A DNA stretch of 64,000 bases from Beta vulgaris subsp. vulgaris (GCF_026745355.1 NC_079208.1:20837398-20901397); one strand, 5' to 3'; positions 11,771 to 24,795 are shown, counted from the stretch's first letter. A program made the numbers and translations. The notes: generated by a model not told the origin, from the letters alone.

Positions 11771-14700
11771 TACTACAAAAGGCCTAAGAATCTAGTTGAA
11801 AATGGCCTAAGAAACCGGACTATAACACATCTCCATCTCACAGGTGTCCTAGGTTAAAAGATCGGTTATAATGCCTGGTTTCTTTGTTTATTTAGGAGAC
11901 TAGTTGACAGGTTACACCAGTCTCTTAGATAAGTGTATATATAATATGTAAAGAGGTTAGGAGACCATTTAACATTTAAAACCAGTCTCCTTACCTTATC
12001 CTTTGAAACCATTTATTGACCACAACCGGTTTCTTAGGTTTAGTACACTTTTTTTTTTTTAAGTAAAATGTTACAATATATATACATAATCCTGTATTTG
12101 CGGCTCCTTGTATATACGCTTTTTTTTTTTAATAAAACAATTTAATTTTTTAATTTTTTTGACAGGTTTGTATAACACTTTATAAATAGCTACAATAATA
12201 TTAATAAATATAAATTCTTGCTTGCTTTATTCATCATGTCAAAAAAATATTTGCTACATTTAATTTATATGAAAAACCAACTTTGTTCAAAGCATCAATT
12301 TCTTCTAATAATGTCTTAAAATGAAGATTCCATAATCTAATGCTAGTTACTAAAACTAAAATTCTAAAATAATCAAATAATATGTACAATTCAAACTTGA
12401 CCGTCGTCTTCAATCTCCATCATCTTATCTCTTGAAGTACCCTTGGAAAAGCGAAAAAGTTATTTGCCTTTTAGATGCATAACATCATACTATCTTCTCT
12501 TTAACAAGAAATTCGTGACAATAAATAAGAGAAGGTTCCTAAGTTTTTCTGAACCTATACAAAAAAAAAAAAAACATATGGAGCAGTCAATATCAATCTA
12601 CACCATGTGAGCCAAATCCATATTAAGCAAGACAGAGCTACACGGCCACTAAACAGAACCAAGCAGCTAGCAATTAGTCAATTACCACCAGTCTATGTGC
12701 TACCAACATATGTAAGCTCATGAATTTAAAAGTTGATAATTTTGTAAATTCTCAAGACCTAATCATAGATCCAAATATCCAACCAGTTCAATTATCACCT
12801 TAAAATACATTATAAGCTACTAAATATCAATTGCCACAGAATCAAAGGGCAACTAACACTAACAAATATGACACGAACAAGAAAATTAATACCAAATACC
12901 AAAAAAAAGTTATTCACTAAAATATGTTAGTCAAACATACAAAGAAGATAACATCAGAACATCAGACCATTGTTTTAATCATCAACTCCAAGACATTAAG
13001 TGAAGGGCACAGTTAACAAAGGGGATTAATGTAATAGAGATGTTTGTTCAATATGACCATTAAATCAAACCAGCATAGTTTATAAAGAGAGCAATAGCAA
13101 AATTCACGAGTTATCTTGAACTTACTCAGTAGAATCATCTGAGGTTCAACTATTACTCCATTCTTTAAGCCAAAAACTGCACAACAATACAATCTCTATG
13201 AAAGAAAAAAGACAAAACTACAATACATGATAACAATATTCGATCAAATAAGATACCCTAATCAAAATCAGATGCCAACAAAATCATATATTCTACAAAC
13301 CACTGAAGTACACTGGTAAAAGGAGGAGAACCCATCATACTCTTATTCTTCCATCATCAGACAACCAACTATTCTCTTTCTCCCACTAGTTTTTACCTTT
13401 TACTTACCTAGTGTTATTCTCCCTCCCCCCAACCTACATACACACTTCTTTTTTCCAGCACAAATAAACTTCTAAGACATTCACAGCTAGCAAAACCTTA
13501 TTGGTTCAGCCGATTTACACCTTACAATCTACAAGGACAAGAATTAGGATCACCATTCTACCTAGATCTTCAACACAAAATCTAATTTAACAACCAACAA
13601 CTGAAAATTTAAACCATCAATCTACATTATGCTGAACATACCCTTTTTAGACCCTCCAATAAACATTTACATACAAGAAATTAACATTTCATAATCAAGA
13701 AACCCAGAAACTATCAAAATATCAATAGATAAAAGCAAAACTTAAAACTTTACATAATTAATTAAATCACTAACTTTAATGCAAGTGTAATCTACCATTA
13801 AAAAGAAGTTCAAGGCAATGGATTTTAAGAACCTAATAACAAAAATTAGATGGAAAACTTACAAATGATCAGTAGATCGGACCAAGTCAATCCTTAAAAG
13901 AGAAACAGAAAGTCAGATACTAAAGGCAATATATAGATCGGTAGCAAGCATCTCCCATTTGTGATGAAAACCAGATTGTGATGTTTGAAAGAGGAAAAAA
14001 GAGATAGAAAGAAATTAAGGTATATGAGAGAGAAAAAGAAAGTGAAAGAAGAGCAGCAGTAATAAACTTGACTTGACTATTAAATACAGAAAAAAAAAAC
14101 TAAGCTCATATTTATTCAGTACATCTGAACATTAAAACTTGTGCTCATATTTATTAAATAAAAAAAAAATATTGAGGATTAGAGGGAGAAAATGAAAGGC
14201 TACCTCTGTCGTAATTTCAACCTTGTTTTCAACTTTTGATAGTAGGCTAAGATGAAGAACTTTTTTCTTTGTCCCTCTCGAGAACCAATTAGGGGTATCC
14301 ACAATGATATGATAACCAAGCAAACTCACTGCAATCAGTATCAAAATAGTATAGCATTAAGCATTACTATTAGCAATATCATTACAAAACCACAAAAGCT
14401 TTCAATTAGTCCACCCCAATTTATGAGGTTCTCCAAAGTGGTAGAAATTGGCCAAAATTAATCATTCTCGCTCATGAAATTCAGCCAAAAGGCAATGCTA
14501 ATATCTCAAAGAATCAAACTACAAAGCAGAAACCCTATAGAATTAGCATTCAGACTCAAAAATATATCAAACCCAAATATACCAATACATAATTAACATC
14601 ATAGGACATCAACAAAATCATTACACTAAGACGTGGCTACACATTAAGTTTCGACATCATAGATTCACAAGCAACTACTAAAAAAGAATAACTTCTTGCT

Positions 14701-14905
14701 ATAAAGACTTGAATTTCAAGCAAATCTAATGAATCAAATTAAATGAGAACCAATACAAGTATACTCGGTAGATCGGATTTAAAGCTTATGTACATTTAGT
14801 TCACTGTTACATTTCCCTCCTTATTAAAGAACCCACACAAAACAATCATTTTTTCAATTCAGATGTCAATTATATACTAAGATTCAATGAATAGTAAATC
14901 AAGCA
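11771..14905. mobile_element. CACTA-like DNA transposon, left part (non-coding)
   Basis: The left end reads TACTACAAAA, one base off the CACTA consensus CACTACAAAA. It is followed by subterminal repeats: CCTAAGAAACCGG at 11806-11818 has an exact inverted copy at 12026-12038, and AGGAGAC/GTCTCC words recur between 11890 and 12000. No transposase is recognisable; the rest is AT-rich. The word AGTAGATCGGA recurs near 13870 and, with one change, near 14768. Segment 14590-14700 matches 25025-25130 on the far side of Sire-B, so the element contained an internal direct repeat. Sire-B inserted at 14905. It may be a non-autonomous derivative; the right terminus was not found. Confidence 0.5.
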
Positions 14906-16287
14906 TGTTGAACCCTAGTTTTGATGATGACAAAGAAACAAAGATGCAAACTAAGTAGTGAACTAATGAGTTATTTAAGTGTATGATGTTTAAGGTATCA
15001 ATGAAAGGAACTGGGAGAATACGAAGTCAAGGAAGAAGTCAAGAGAGGATTTCAAAGGCTAAGTAAAGAAGTTTCTATAAGTTGATACTGGAGCAAGCAT
15101 TGGATCAAGAAGAATAAAAGCTAGGCGTTTTATTTTCTAGTTCCAGTGTAAAGGAACAAAGTAAGGATGGTAAGGAACAGTGGCAATTTTATTTGAGAAT
15201 GAGAGTTTGTTCCTTTCTAAGGAACAAACTAAGTGGCACTAAACGAATCTGTTAAAGGAACTTAGTTTATAAAAGGAACTAGACTTAGGCGTGCAAAAAG
15301 TATAACGGTACAATTATGCAATTGAGTAAGTCATGCCTAAATTATAAGAAATTAGTTTTATCTAATTTAAAATCAGTTGTAATGATAAAATCAGTTTTAA
15401 TAGAAAATCTGTTTAAGGAAAAGATTTTATTTTTCGAAAAAAATAAGAAAATAATTATCCGATTTATAAAGAATTTGTTTAAAAGATAATATTTTCTTAA
15501 AGATTAAAAATTCAGTTTAAATGATAAAATCTATTTTTAACTAACTGATTTTCGGATAAAACTCAAGAAACTCTTAATCTTTAGGAGTTGTGGCTAAAAT
15601 ATATCTACGTTCATATTGAGGTCATGGGATCATGAGACATGATGAGAAACGTGTTCCTTAGGGGAAGGAACATCATGGGTTAATGGACTTAACATGTAAT
15701 CGAGTTTTACTCCCACGTTCTTTGTGATTATCACTATCAATATTGAAGTCTAAATGAGTTCCAAAATGTGTCTGACTAAGTAATTAAGTGAGTTTAACTA
15801 ATTAAGTGTCAGTGCCTTCATTCTCTCATAATAGCCATTTGTTCTTTGCTTTCTTACTCTAATTCCACTAAGCTTATTTCGATCAATTGTATTTTGGTTT
15901 TTGGGGTAAGGGACTTTGAGTGAAGTTCTGTAAGAGAGAGGCTTTGAGTGAAGCTTGTATGAGTGAGAAAACTTCGAGTGAAGTTGAGAGGAACTACTGT
16001 TAAGGGAACAGTGGCTCAGGAACTTGAGTTTAGGGACTCAAGGTGTGGCTCGAGTTAGAATTAGGTTGTAACAAAGTTGTTTGGCCTAATTAGTGAAAGA
16101 GTTGAGTTTAAAATCCCTAGTGGTCGAGGATGTTTCTTCTTGTTGGGCCCAATAAGTTTTTCCTCGTAAAAATCCCTTGTGTTCCTCTAGCTTGTTTATT
16201 CGTTTAAGTTTTAAGTTCCGCAAAAAGTTACGTTTATTTCTACACCTACAATTCACCCCCTCTTGTAGTGTTCCTAGGGAAATAACA
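14906..16287 (+). repeat. 5' LTR of Sire-B (1382 bp)
   Basis: Starts TGTTGAACCC and ends GGGAAATAACA, directly before the primer site. Near 15912-15985 it carries three spaced copies of TTTGAGTGAAG or TTCGAGTGAAG. It has about 45 bp near 15195-15240 that the 3' LTR lacks. The candidate TATA box of the 3' LTR (TATAAATA) is changed here to TATCAATA (15735-15742), so this copy may be weakly transcribed. Confidence 0.95.
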
Positions 16288-16289
16288 AT

Positions 16290-16301
16290 TGGTATCAGAG
16301 C
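16290..16301 (+). other. Primer binding site of Sire-B
   Basis: TGGTATCAGAGC, complementary to initiator tRNA-Met, two bases after the LTR end. It primes minus-strand DNA synthesis. Confidence 0.93.
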
Positions 16302-16352
16302 TAGAACTCACGTAAGATAGGAAACCCTATTGAGAAAAAGATCCAAGGAACA

Positions 16353-17450
16353 ATGAATACCACCGAGAAACTTGAAGAAGGTTATTCCACTCAAAGGCCT
16401 CCTATGTTCAATGGGAAGTACTACAACTACTGGAAGAACCGCATGGAGATATTCATCAAACCTGAAAACTATCAGGTATGGAGAGTCATTGAAGTTGGTG
16501 ATTTCGAAGTCACAACTACAAATGACAAAAATGAGGTAACTCTAAAACCCCTCTCTGATTATGACAAATATGATTTTGAAAAAATGGAAGTAAATGCCAT
16601 GACTATTAAACTGTTGCATTGTGGACTTGGACCCCATGAACATAATAGGATCATGGGATGCAAATCCGCAAAGCAAATATGGGATTTACTAGAAGTAACC
16701 CATGAAGGAACTAATGAAGTTAAAAGATCGAAAATTGATTAACTTATGAACCAATATGAACTGTTTTGCATGAAATCTAAAGAAAGCATCCGAGACATGT
16801 TTACTCGTTTTACTAACATTATTAATGAGTTGGCTTCTCTTGGAAAGTTTATTTCATCTGAGGAACAGGTTCGAAAGGTTCTTAGGAGTCTTCCTAAGGA
16901 CAGATGGATGACTAAAGTCACAACTCTTCAAGAAACAAAAGAATTCACTAAGTTCAACTTAGAACAGCTGGCAGGGTCACTTATGACTCATGAGCTTCAC
17001 CTTGACACTGAGTATGGTGAAAGCTCCAAATCAAAATCAATTGCTCTCAAAGCAGATGATGAAGATGATTCGGATTCAGAAGAAGAAGAAGCAACCCTCA
17101 TGGTTCGAAAATTTCGAAACATGTATAGGAACATGAAGAATGGAAACTTCAAAGGTAAATCTAAGAAATTAACTAACAAAGCTGCTTGTCATAAATGTGG
17201 TAGTACAGATCACTTCATCAAGGAATGTCCTCTTTGGGAAAACGACAAAACCAAAGAAAGGAACAAGGAACGCTTTGCTGAAAGGAACAAAGAGTCTAAG
17301 ACACCTTTCTCTAAGGCAAATGTGCGCAAAGCTATGATAGATGCTTGGTGAGATTCAGAGACGGAAGAAGAAGAGGAACAACCAACTGAAGAAACAGCAA
17401 ACCTTTGCCTCATGGCAAACACTGACGAAAAAGAAGATGAAGAAAAAGTT
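16353..17450 (+). pseudogene. gag: Sire-B gag with two in-frame stops
   Basis: The capsid-nucleocapsid protein starts at the ATG at 16353 (MNTTEKLEEG). The capsid part has YWKNRMEIFIKPENYQVWRV and the UBN2/DUF4219-type core (HEHNRIMGCKSAKQIWDLL, then EEQVRKVLRSLP). An acidic stretch (DDEDDSDSEEEE) precedes one CCHC zinc knuckle (CHKCGSTDHFIKEC) near 17187-17230. Two stops break an otherwise continuous frame: TAA at 16740-16742 and TGA at 17349-17351. Compared with Sire-C, the coiled-coil segment and second zinc knuckle after the DSDSEE-like stretch are missing, so the acidic tail joins the protease region directly. That is an internal deletion or a shorter family variant. Confidence 0.92.
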
Positions 17451-20400
17451 GAGGTTGGAGTGAGGGGGAACAACACATGGTATCTCGATAGTGGTTGTTC
17501 CAAGCACATGACAGGAGACAAAACTAAGTTTTCTCACTCACAACCTATGAAGGTGGAAGTGTAACATTTGGTGATAATAAGAAAGGTAACATAGTTGCCA
17601 TGGGTAAGGTTGGCAAGTCACCAATACACTCCATTGAAAATGTATTTTTAGTTGAAGGTCTAAAACATAACTTATTAAGCATTTCTCAATTCTGTGACAA
17701 GGGACGTAAAATTTGATAAAGAAAAATGCTTGATCATCAACATTAAAACTAAGAAGGTTATCTTGGAAGGAACAAGGAAAGGGAACACATACATTGTGGA
17801 TCTAGACCATGTTCCTCAAATCAATTTAACTTGTCTTAGTGTTATTGAAGATGATTCACTTCTTTGGCACAAGCGTCTAGGACATGCTAGCTTTTCATTA
17901 CTTGAGAAACTTAGATCAAAAGATCTTGTTTTAGGATTACCATCCATAAAATTTCATATTGATCAAGTTTGTGATGCATGTGCATGAGGTAAGCAAGTAA
18001 GATCATCTTTCAAATCTAAAACGATTGTAAGTACCACTAAACCATTAGAATTAATTCATATGGACTTATGTGGTCCCATGAGAATACAAAGCAGAAATGG
18101 AAAGAGGTATGTACTTGTGATTGTAGATGACTATTCTAGGTATACTTGGGTTATTTTTCTCACTAGTAAAGATGAAACTTATGATGAGTTCCTTGTCTTT
18201 CCTAAAAGAGTTCAAAACTTAAGTGGTCATAAAATAATGCACATTAGATCAGATCATGGCAAAGAATTCGAAAATTATAAATTTGATGACTTAAGCAGAG
18301 ATAATGGCCTAGATCATAATTTTTCTGCCCCTAGAACACCACAACAAATGTTAATTGCTAGTGAACTTCCAAGGAACTTTTGGGTTGAAGCTGTTAATAC
18401 TGCTTGTCACATAATTAATCGTGCCATGATGAGACCTATCATTAATAAGACTCCTTATGAACTTTATTTCGGAAAGAAACCAAATATCACATTTTAGAAC
18501 ATTTGGCTGCAAATGTTATGTGCATAATAATGGAAAAGATAATCTTGGAAAATTTGATGCAAGGAGTGATGAAGCAATATTTTTAGGATACTCTCACATA
18601 GTAAAGCTTATAGAGTATATAACAAAAGAACTATGTGTGTTGAAGAAAGCATTCATGTAATCTTTGATGAATCTGACAAAATAATCCAAGCATACAGGTT
18701 GATGACTATGAGATGGGTGTACAACCAAGTGAAAGAATGCAGATTCACAAGAAGAAGAAGAAGTGAAAGAGGAAAGGAACGAGGAATTTGAAAATAAGAC
18801 ATCAATGATGTTCCTGTTCCTCAAGGAGGAGAAGATGTTCCTGTTCCTCAAATGAAGGAACTGAGTCCACCGAGGCTAACAGAGGAACAATGACAGAGTT
18901 CCTCATCTACTCAAGGAACTCATGAGGAACAACATGTTCCTATAAGAGAGTTTCAACCAAAACCTTGGAGACAACAAAAGTCACATCCATGGAACTCATA
19001 ATCAGCGACATATCCAAAGGTACGCAAACTAGATCTCAGTTAAGGAACTTTTGTGCATTTCATGCGTTCCTATCAATGATGGAACCAAGAAATCATGAAG
19101 AAGCCTTAACTGACTCTGATTGGATTACTGCAATGCAAGCTGAATTAAATGAGTTTGAAAGAAACAAGGTATGGCATCTAGTTCCCTCATCTAAACAACA
19201 AAAAGTAATTGGCTTAAATGGGTGTTTAGAAACAAACTAGATGAATATGGAACCATTGTAAGAAACAAAGCTAGACTTGTAGTAAAAGGTTATAATCAAC
19301 AAGAAGGAATAGATTATGAAGAAACCTTTGCTCCTGTAGCTAGATTAGAAGCCATTAGAATTTTAATTGCATTTGCTGCTTACATGGGATTTAAACTATA
19401 TCAAATGGATGTTAAGTGTGCATTTTAAATGGCTATCTAAACGAAGATGTATATGTTGAACAACCCCCGGTTTGAAAATAATAATCTCCCAAATCATGTC
19501 TACAAGCTTGATAAAGCTCTTTATGGGTTAAAAAGCACCTAGATCATGGTATGAGAGATTATCAAAGTTCCTTTTAGAAAACAATTTTAAAAGAGGAAAG
19601 GTTGATAAAACCTTGTTCCTAAAATCTAAAGGAACTGACATTTTGCTTGTTCAAATATATGTTGATGACATCATATTCGGAGCTACTAATGAAACATTGT
19701 GCAAAGAATTCTCAAGTCTCATGAGTAATGAATTTGAAATGAGTATGATGGGTGAGTTAAATTTCTTTCTTGGACTACAAATCAAACAAACTGAAAAGGG
19801 AAATATTGTTCACCAACAAAAATACATAAAGGAACTATTAAAGAAATATGGCCTCGAAAATTCAAAGATAAATCACACTCCTATGGGAACTTCAACTAGA
19901 TTAGATGAAGACTCCATAGGAACAAGTGTTGATCAAACAAAATATGGAGGAATGATTGGTTCACTTTTGTATCTAACTGCTAGTCGTCCAGACATAGCTT
20001 TCAGTGTTGGTTTTGTGCTAGATTTCAAGCAAATCCAAAGGAGTCTCACCTTACTGCTGTGAAGAGAATTCTTAGATATCTTAAAGGAACAGATGATCTT
20101 GGACTCTACTATCCAAGAAGTGATACATTCGACTAAAAGGATATGCAGATGCAGATTATGCTGGAGATCTTGTAAATAGGAAAAGCACCTCAGGTATGGC
20201 ACAATTCCTTAGTCATAGTTTAGTTTCTTGGAGTACCAAGAAACAAAACACAGTTGCTTTATCCACTGCTGAAGCAGAATATGTAGCAGCTGCTGCATGT
20301 TGCTCTCAAATGCTTTGGATAAAACAACAACTTAGTGACTATGGAATAAACTTTGATTATGTTCCTATTTATTGTGATAATACAAGTGCTATAGTATTCT

Positions 20401-20597
20401 AAAGATCCCGCGTGCATCATTCTAGAGTAAAGCATATACATATCAGACATCACTTTTTAAGAGAAAATGTTGAAAAAGGTTTGATTAAACTTGAGTTTTG
20501 TCAAACTGAGAATCAGATTGCTGATATCTAACTAAGCCTTTCAAAGGATAGATATGAAAAATTAAGGCTTGAGTTAGGGTTAATAAAAATTAAGTGA
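17451..20597 (+). pseudogene. pol: Sire-B pol (protease, integrase, RT, RNase H), defective
   Basis: Order of domains: Copia protease motif (WYLDSGCSKHMTG near 17478-17515); GAG-pre-integrase (LLWHKRLGHASF near 17860); integrase with its first two catalytic Asp (DLCGPM near 18063, RSDHGKEF near 18250); RVT_2 RT with [12 protein letters not shown] near 19327 and the catalytic YVDD at 19658-19669; RNase H with STAEAEY near 20262 and CDNTSAI near 20374, ending at 20597. Defects: frameshift near 17530, stop at 17985-17987, an in-frame deletion near 18347 that removes the integrase segment with the catalytic Glu, a frameshift near 18496, further frameshifts near 19235, 19425 and 20060, and stops at 20400 and 20529. 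It cannot give a working enzyme set. Confidence 0.93.
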
Positions 20598-21279
20598 TTG
20601 TTCCTATTTCATTCCCCCATGTTTGAATCAATTTGAGTGACTTTGTGTGCTAAAAATAATTGTGTTTAATTGCCTAAGACCATTGCAAATTGGAATGTTA
20701 CAAAACATAAACATGAATTCAAAGAAATTAAACAACTCACAAATGTCACATAATACTCCCCTTACTGTTCCTAAGGTTAAGAAACATGCATGATTGAAGA
20801 CATTGATATGTAGCATTAGTTGTTCCATAGCACAAGTTCCTTAGCATTTATTTTCTTTCAAAAATTAAAACTCATAAAAATCCGAAAAATCCGAAAAATC
20901 CCAAAATAAAGGAATCGATTTAATTAAATCTTGATTCTTATTTATCATCTTTTCGTTTCTTTTTCTTTTTATTTTTATTTGCTTTATTTTTTCCCGCGTG
21001 TCATAACACTATTACATGCAAACTCTCCTCTTAATTCACATTATAGAAACCGTGTTCCTCCAACTTTCATCTTCACCATAGCCGAAATTCTCACACCTTT
21101 TACTCCATAAAAACCTCAACTCTTCTCAAATCATGGCAAAAACTCACAAACTCTCCTTTTCCAACATCCAAAAAACCAACACTTCAAAAATGGAAAATTC
21201 TCTTCACTAACCAAAACCCTTGAAACGACCAATATTCAAGAAACCCCATAAAAGACAACAATTAGAATCTCCAAAAGGA
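20598..21279 (+). other. Spacer between RNase H and envelope-like ORF of Sire-B
   Basis: A non-coding stretch of about 680 bp with no recognisable domain, AT-rich at 20850-21000. Sireviruses usually have a spacer here. A C-rich word (ATTCCCCCATG) follows the RNase H stop closely. Confidence 0.6.
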
Positions 21280-22894
21280 GCATGCGTAGAAGAAAATTAA
21301 TTGGGGAAGATGATGAAGAAGAAACCCCGGAACAACTCAGGGGAAGAAGAAGAATACGCTGTTCCTTCCAAAGGAACTGTTTCTTCATCTTCCAAGAAAC
21401 GGGTGAAGAAGGAATCTAGGTATGTTTGGGTTTTTGTGTAGATTTAGAATGGGCAATAAAGTTGAATTTCAGAATTAACTCCATTCTAAAGGAACAAGGC
21501 ATGGAATTCTTGTTTGAATTCGCCTTTAACAACGCACTTGTTCCTTTAGCTATGGAGAATTTTGTGCAATTTTTCAAATGTGTGATTTGCACAACTGAGG
21601 TTAGAGGAAAGAAAATTAAGTTTAATCAAGCCACATTGGGAAAAGTTTGGGAAGTTCCTTGCAAAGGAACTGATTTGTACTTTAAACGGAAAGGAACTGT
21701 TTCTTTTCCGAATTTTCCTCAGACAAAATTTGAATATTTTGGAGGAACTGCTGGTCAAAAAAACTAAACCATAACCTACTCTCTCCCCTTCACAAAGTCT
21801 ATTAACTTGGTATGGAGAGCACTCATTCCTCGACTGAAAAGAGGAATGAAGTGGGTCTCTTAGATATGTGTTATATGTTTTGTTAGACCACCAATTCAAA
21901 TCAACTTCCCTCTCTCTTTATCAACATCTTACCACTGTATTGAAATAATTGTGTATTGGGTATGGGCTTGATAACTTTTCTACTTCATCACTTTGAAGTA
22001 AGACTCACTGGTTGGCCTACATTAGGAGTCAAACAAGGGAACATCTTGAATGAGAAGACTCTAATGGACTTGGTCTTTCTGTCCAAGAAGGAGTACTCAT
22101 TCAAGGGAGAATAGCTCCAGTTCCTCAAGAAAAGAAAATGCCTAAGGTTGACAAGAGAAGAATATATGATGTTATCTTGGAGAACCTGTTCCTAAGCCGG
22201 AGGAACCAAAACCAAGAGGCGCAAACACATTGCCACAAGCCTAATTCTGTTCCTCAGAGAGTGAGGAAGAGCAATCGTTTAAATTGCTCCTACTGTTTCT
22301 GTTCCTTCCAACAAGGACTCCCTTTAGTCCTTTCGGATGCTGAGGAACAGGAACCCTCCACTCTCAAGGAACCCCTCCACCATCCCCAAACTCTCTGTTC
22401 CTTTCACAAACTGACCTCCATTTCTCCCTCATCCTTTCTGTTCCTTCCAGTTTTGAGCAGATTGAAGGATGAAATAAAAGGACCTAACCTTTTGCTTCCA
22501 CCTCCACAACTCTTCCACCAACACCACCATTTCTCTCCTCCATTTCAACCCTTCTCCTTCTGTTTCCATTCCCGGAACAGATGAGCCTTCCATTCAACCC
22601 CCTCCAATTCCTTCACAAAATCAACCTTCTGCCTCAGGAACAAGAATCTCCGGATGACTGTAGCTGGGTTAATGATGTTTGTCTTCCTGCTCAACACATG
22701 ATAAAATTTTATAATCACTTCATGGACTTTGGATGCTAAAACTGATCAAATGTAGTCTTATGAAGATCAAGTGATACGTGTTGCGCAAAAAAGAAGATGG
22801 ACTCTATGGCCCAGCTTTGGAGGAGTTGAAGGAACAGTTGGACAAATCATGGGGTGATGAAGAACTAGAGGATGTGGTTGAAGAAGAGTTGTAG
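21280..22894 (+). pseudogene. Sire-B envelope-like ORF, degraded
   Basis: The accessory ORF downstream of RNase H, as in Sireviruses; its function is unknown and an envelope role is unproven. The likely start is the ATG near 21280 or 21310, giving an acidic, lysine-rich N-terminus. The clearest piece (21426-21767) reads INSILKEQGMEFLFEFAFNN, then KIKFNQATLGKVWEVP, in the manner of the conserved domain often called putative plant transposon protein. The middle (22138-22584) is Pro/Ser/Gln-rich. The end is acidic (VVEEEL) with a stop at 22892-22894. At least three frame changes break it. No signal peptide or convincing membrane segment is visible. Confidence 0.65.
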
Positions 22895-23457
22895 AGGAAC
22901 ACCATTCCCCTTCCCTTTCTTAGTTTTTTTTTTGTTTGTTGTTGTTCCTGTTTCCTTTTCAAGGAACACACTTTTGTTTAATCCTTTTTCTTTTCTTTCT
23001 TTGTTGTTTTATGGAACAAGTGCTATATATAATCAATGACTTTTGCTATTATGTCTGTGTTTCAAATGTTTGCATAATTTCTTCCTTGGAATGGCTAGTA
23101 TTATGTGATTGATGTTTGAGCAAGTTTACTCTTTGAATTCTAACTTAACCACAATGGTGCTTGTATATGGTCTTACAGTGTTAACTCAATTCATCAATAC
23201 ATGCAAAGTCTATTCTTTTTGAGGATGACAAAGGGGAAAAAGATTTAAGGAACAAACTGTACATAAATTGAAAAATCTGAAAAAATAAAAATTTTACAAA
23301 TTAGGATAAGGTAAATGAAAAATCAAAATTTAGTTACTTACTTAATTGTGTTTTATTTTTCATTTTCCTCTTTATTGTTTTATCATTTTCATTCACTTAT
23401 ATTATTTGTTATTGCCTTAGTTTGTACCTTTGTTGTCATCATCAAAAAGGGGGAAAT
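22895..23457 (+). promoter_or_regulatory. Sire-B 3' untranslated region with two polypurine tracts
   Basis: The proximal tract AAAAAGGGGGAAAT (23444-23457) touches the 3' LTR and would prime plus-strand synthesis. A second purine run, ATGACAAAGGGGAAAAAGAT, stands about 220 bp upstream (23224-23243), preceded like the first by a GATGA/ATCATC-type context. Multiple polypurine tracts before the 3' LTR are a known Sirevirus feature. Confidence 0.75.
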
Positions 23458-24790
23458 TGTTGAACCCTAGTTTTGATGATGACAAAGAAACAAAGATGCA
23501 AACTAAGTAGTGAACTAATGAGTTATTTAAGTGTATGATGTTTAAGGTATCAATGAAAGAACTGGGAGAATACGAAGTCAAGGAAGAAGTCAAGAGAGGA
23601 TTTCAAAGGCTAAGTAAAGAAGTTTCTATAAGTTGATACTGGAGCAAGCATTGGATCAAGAAGAATAAAAGCTAGGCGTTTTATTTTCTAGTTCCAGTGT
23701 AAAGGAACAAAGTAAGGATGGTAAGGAACAGTGGCAGTTTTATGTGGCACTAAACGAATCTGTTAAAGGAACTTAGTTTATAAAAGGAACTAGACCTAGC
23801 GTGCAAAAGTATAACGGTACAATTATGCAATTGAGTAAGTCATGCCTAAATTATAGGAAATTAGTTTTATCTAATTTAAAATCAGTTTTAGTGATAAAAT
23901 CAGTTTTAATAGAAAATCTGTTTAAGGAAAAGATTTTGTTTTTCGAAAAAAATAAGAAAATAATTACCCGGTTTATAAGGAATTTGTTTAAAAGATAATA
24001 TTTTCTTAAAGATTAAAAATTCAGTTTTAAATGATAAAATCTGTTTTTAACTAACTGATTTTCGGATAAAACTCAAGAAACTCCTAATCTTTAGGAGTTG
24101 TGGCTAAAATATGTCCACGTTCATATTGAGATCATGGGACATGATGAGAAACGTGTTCCTTAGGGGAAGGAACATCATGGGTTAATGGACTTAACATGTA
24201 ATCGAGTTTTACTCCCACGTTCTTTGTGATTATCACTATAAATATTGAAGTCTAAATGAGTTCCAAATGTATCTGACTAAGTAATTAAGTGAGTTTAACT
24301 AATTAAGTGTCAGTGCCTTCATTCTCTCATAATAGCCATTTGTTCTTTGCTTTCTTACTCTAATTCCACTAAGCTTATTTCGATCAATTGTATTTTGGTT
24401 TTTGGGGTAAGGGACTTTGAGTGAAGTTCTGTAAGAGAGAGGCTTTGAGTGAAGCTTATATGAGTGAGAAAACTTCGAGTGAAGTTGAGAGGAACTACTG
24501 TTAAGGGAACAGTGGCTCAGGAACTTGAATTTAGGAACTTAAGGTGTGGCTCGAGTTAGAATTAGGTTGTAACAAAGTTGTTTGGCCTAATTAGTGAAAG
24601 AGTTGAGTTTAAAATCCCTAGTGGTCGAGGATGTTTCTTCTTGTTGGGCCCAATAATTTTTTCCTCGTAAAAATCCCTTGTGTTCCTCTAGCTTGTTTAT
24701 TCGTTTAAGTTTTAATTTCCGCAAAAAGTTACGTTTATTTCTACACCTACAATTCACCCCCCCTCGTGTAGTGTTTTTAGGGAAATAACA
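23458..24790 (+). repeat. 3' LTR of Sire-B (1333 bp)
   Basis: Starts TGTTGAACCC right after the polypurine tract and ends GGAAATAACA before the aagca duplication. By eye it differs from the 5' LTR by few substitutions plus one indel of about 45 bp and some of 1-4 bp, pointing to a fairly recent insertion. A candidate TATA box (TATAAATA) lies at 24237-24244. Confidence 0.95.
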
Positions 24791-24795
24791 AAGCA

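Larger units (their letters stand above)
14906..24790 (+). mobile_element. Sire-B: full-length Sirevirus-type Ty1/Copia element
   Basis: A structurally complete element of 9885 bp with TSD aagca (14901-14905 and 24791-24795). The order is 5' LTR, tRNA-Met primer site, gag, pol (protease, integrase, RT, RNase H), spacer, envelope-like ORF, spacer with two polypurine tracts, 3' LTR. An extra ORF after RNase H and more than one polypurine tract are Sirevirus hallmarks. The two LTRs are similar apart from a 45-bp indel, yet gag and pol carry many stops and deletions. It sits inside the CACTA-like element. Confidence 0.95.

Noticed and set aside
14132..14461. Small ORFs in the CACTA-like DNA as host exons
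   Set aside because: Short, on both strands, of low-complexity composition, without family similarity or splice-supported neighbours.
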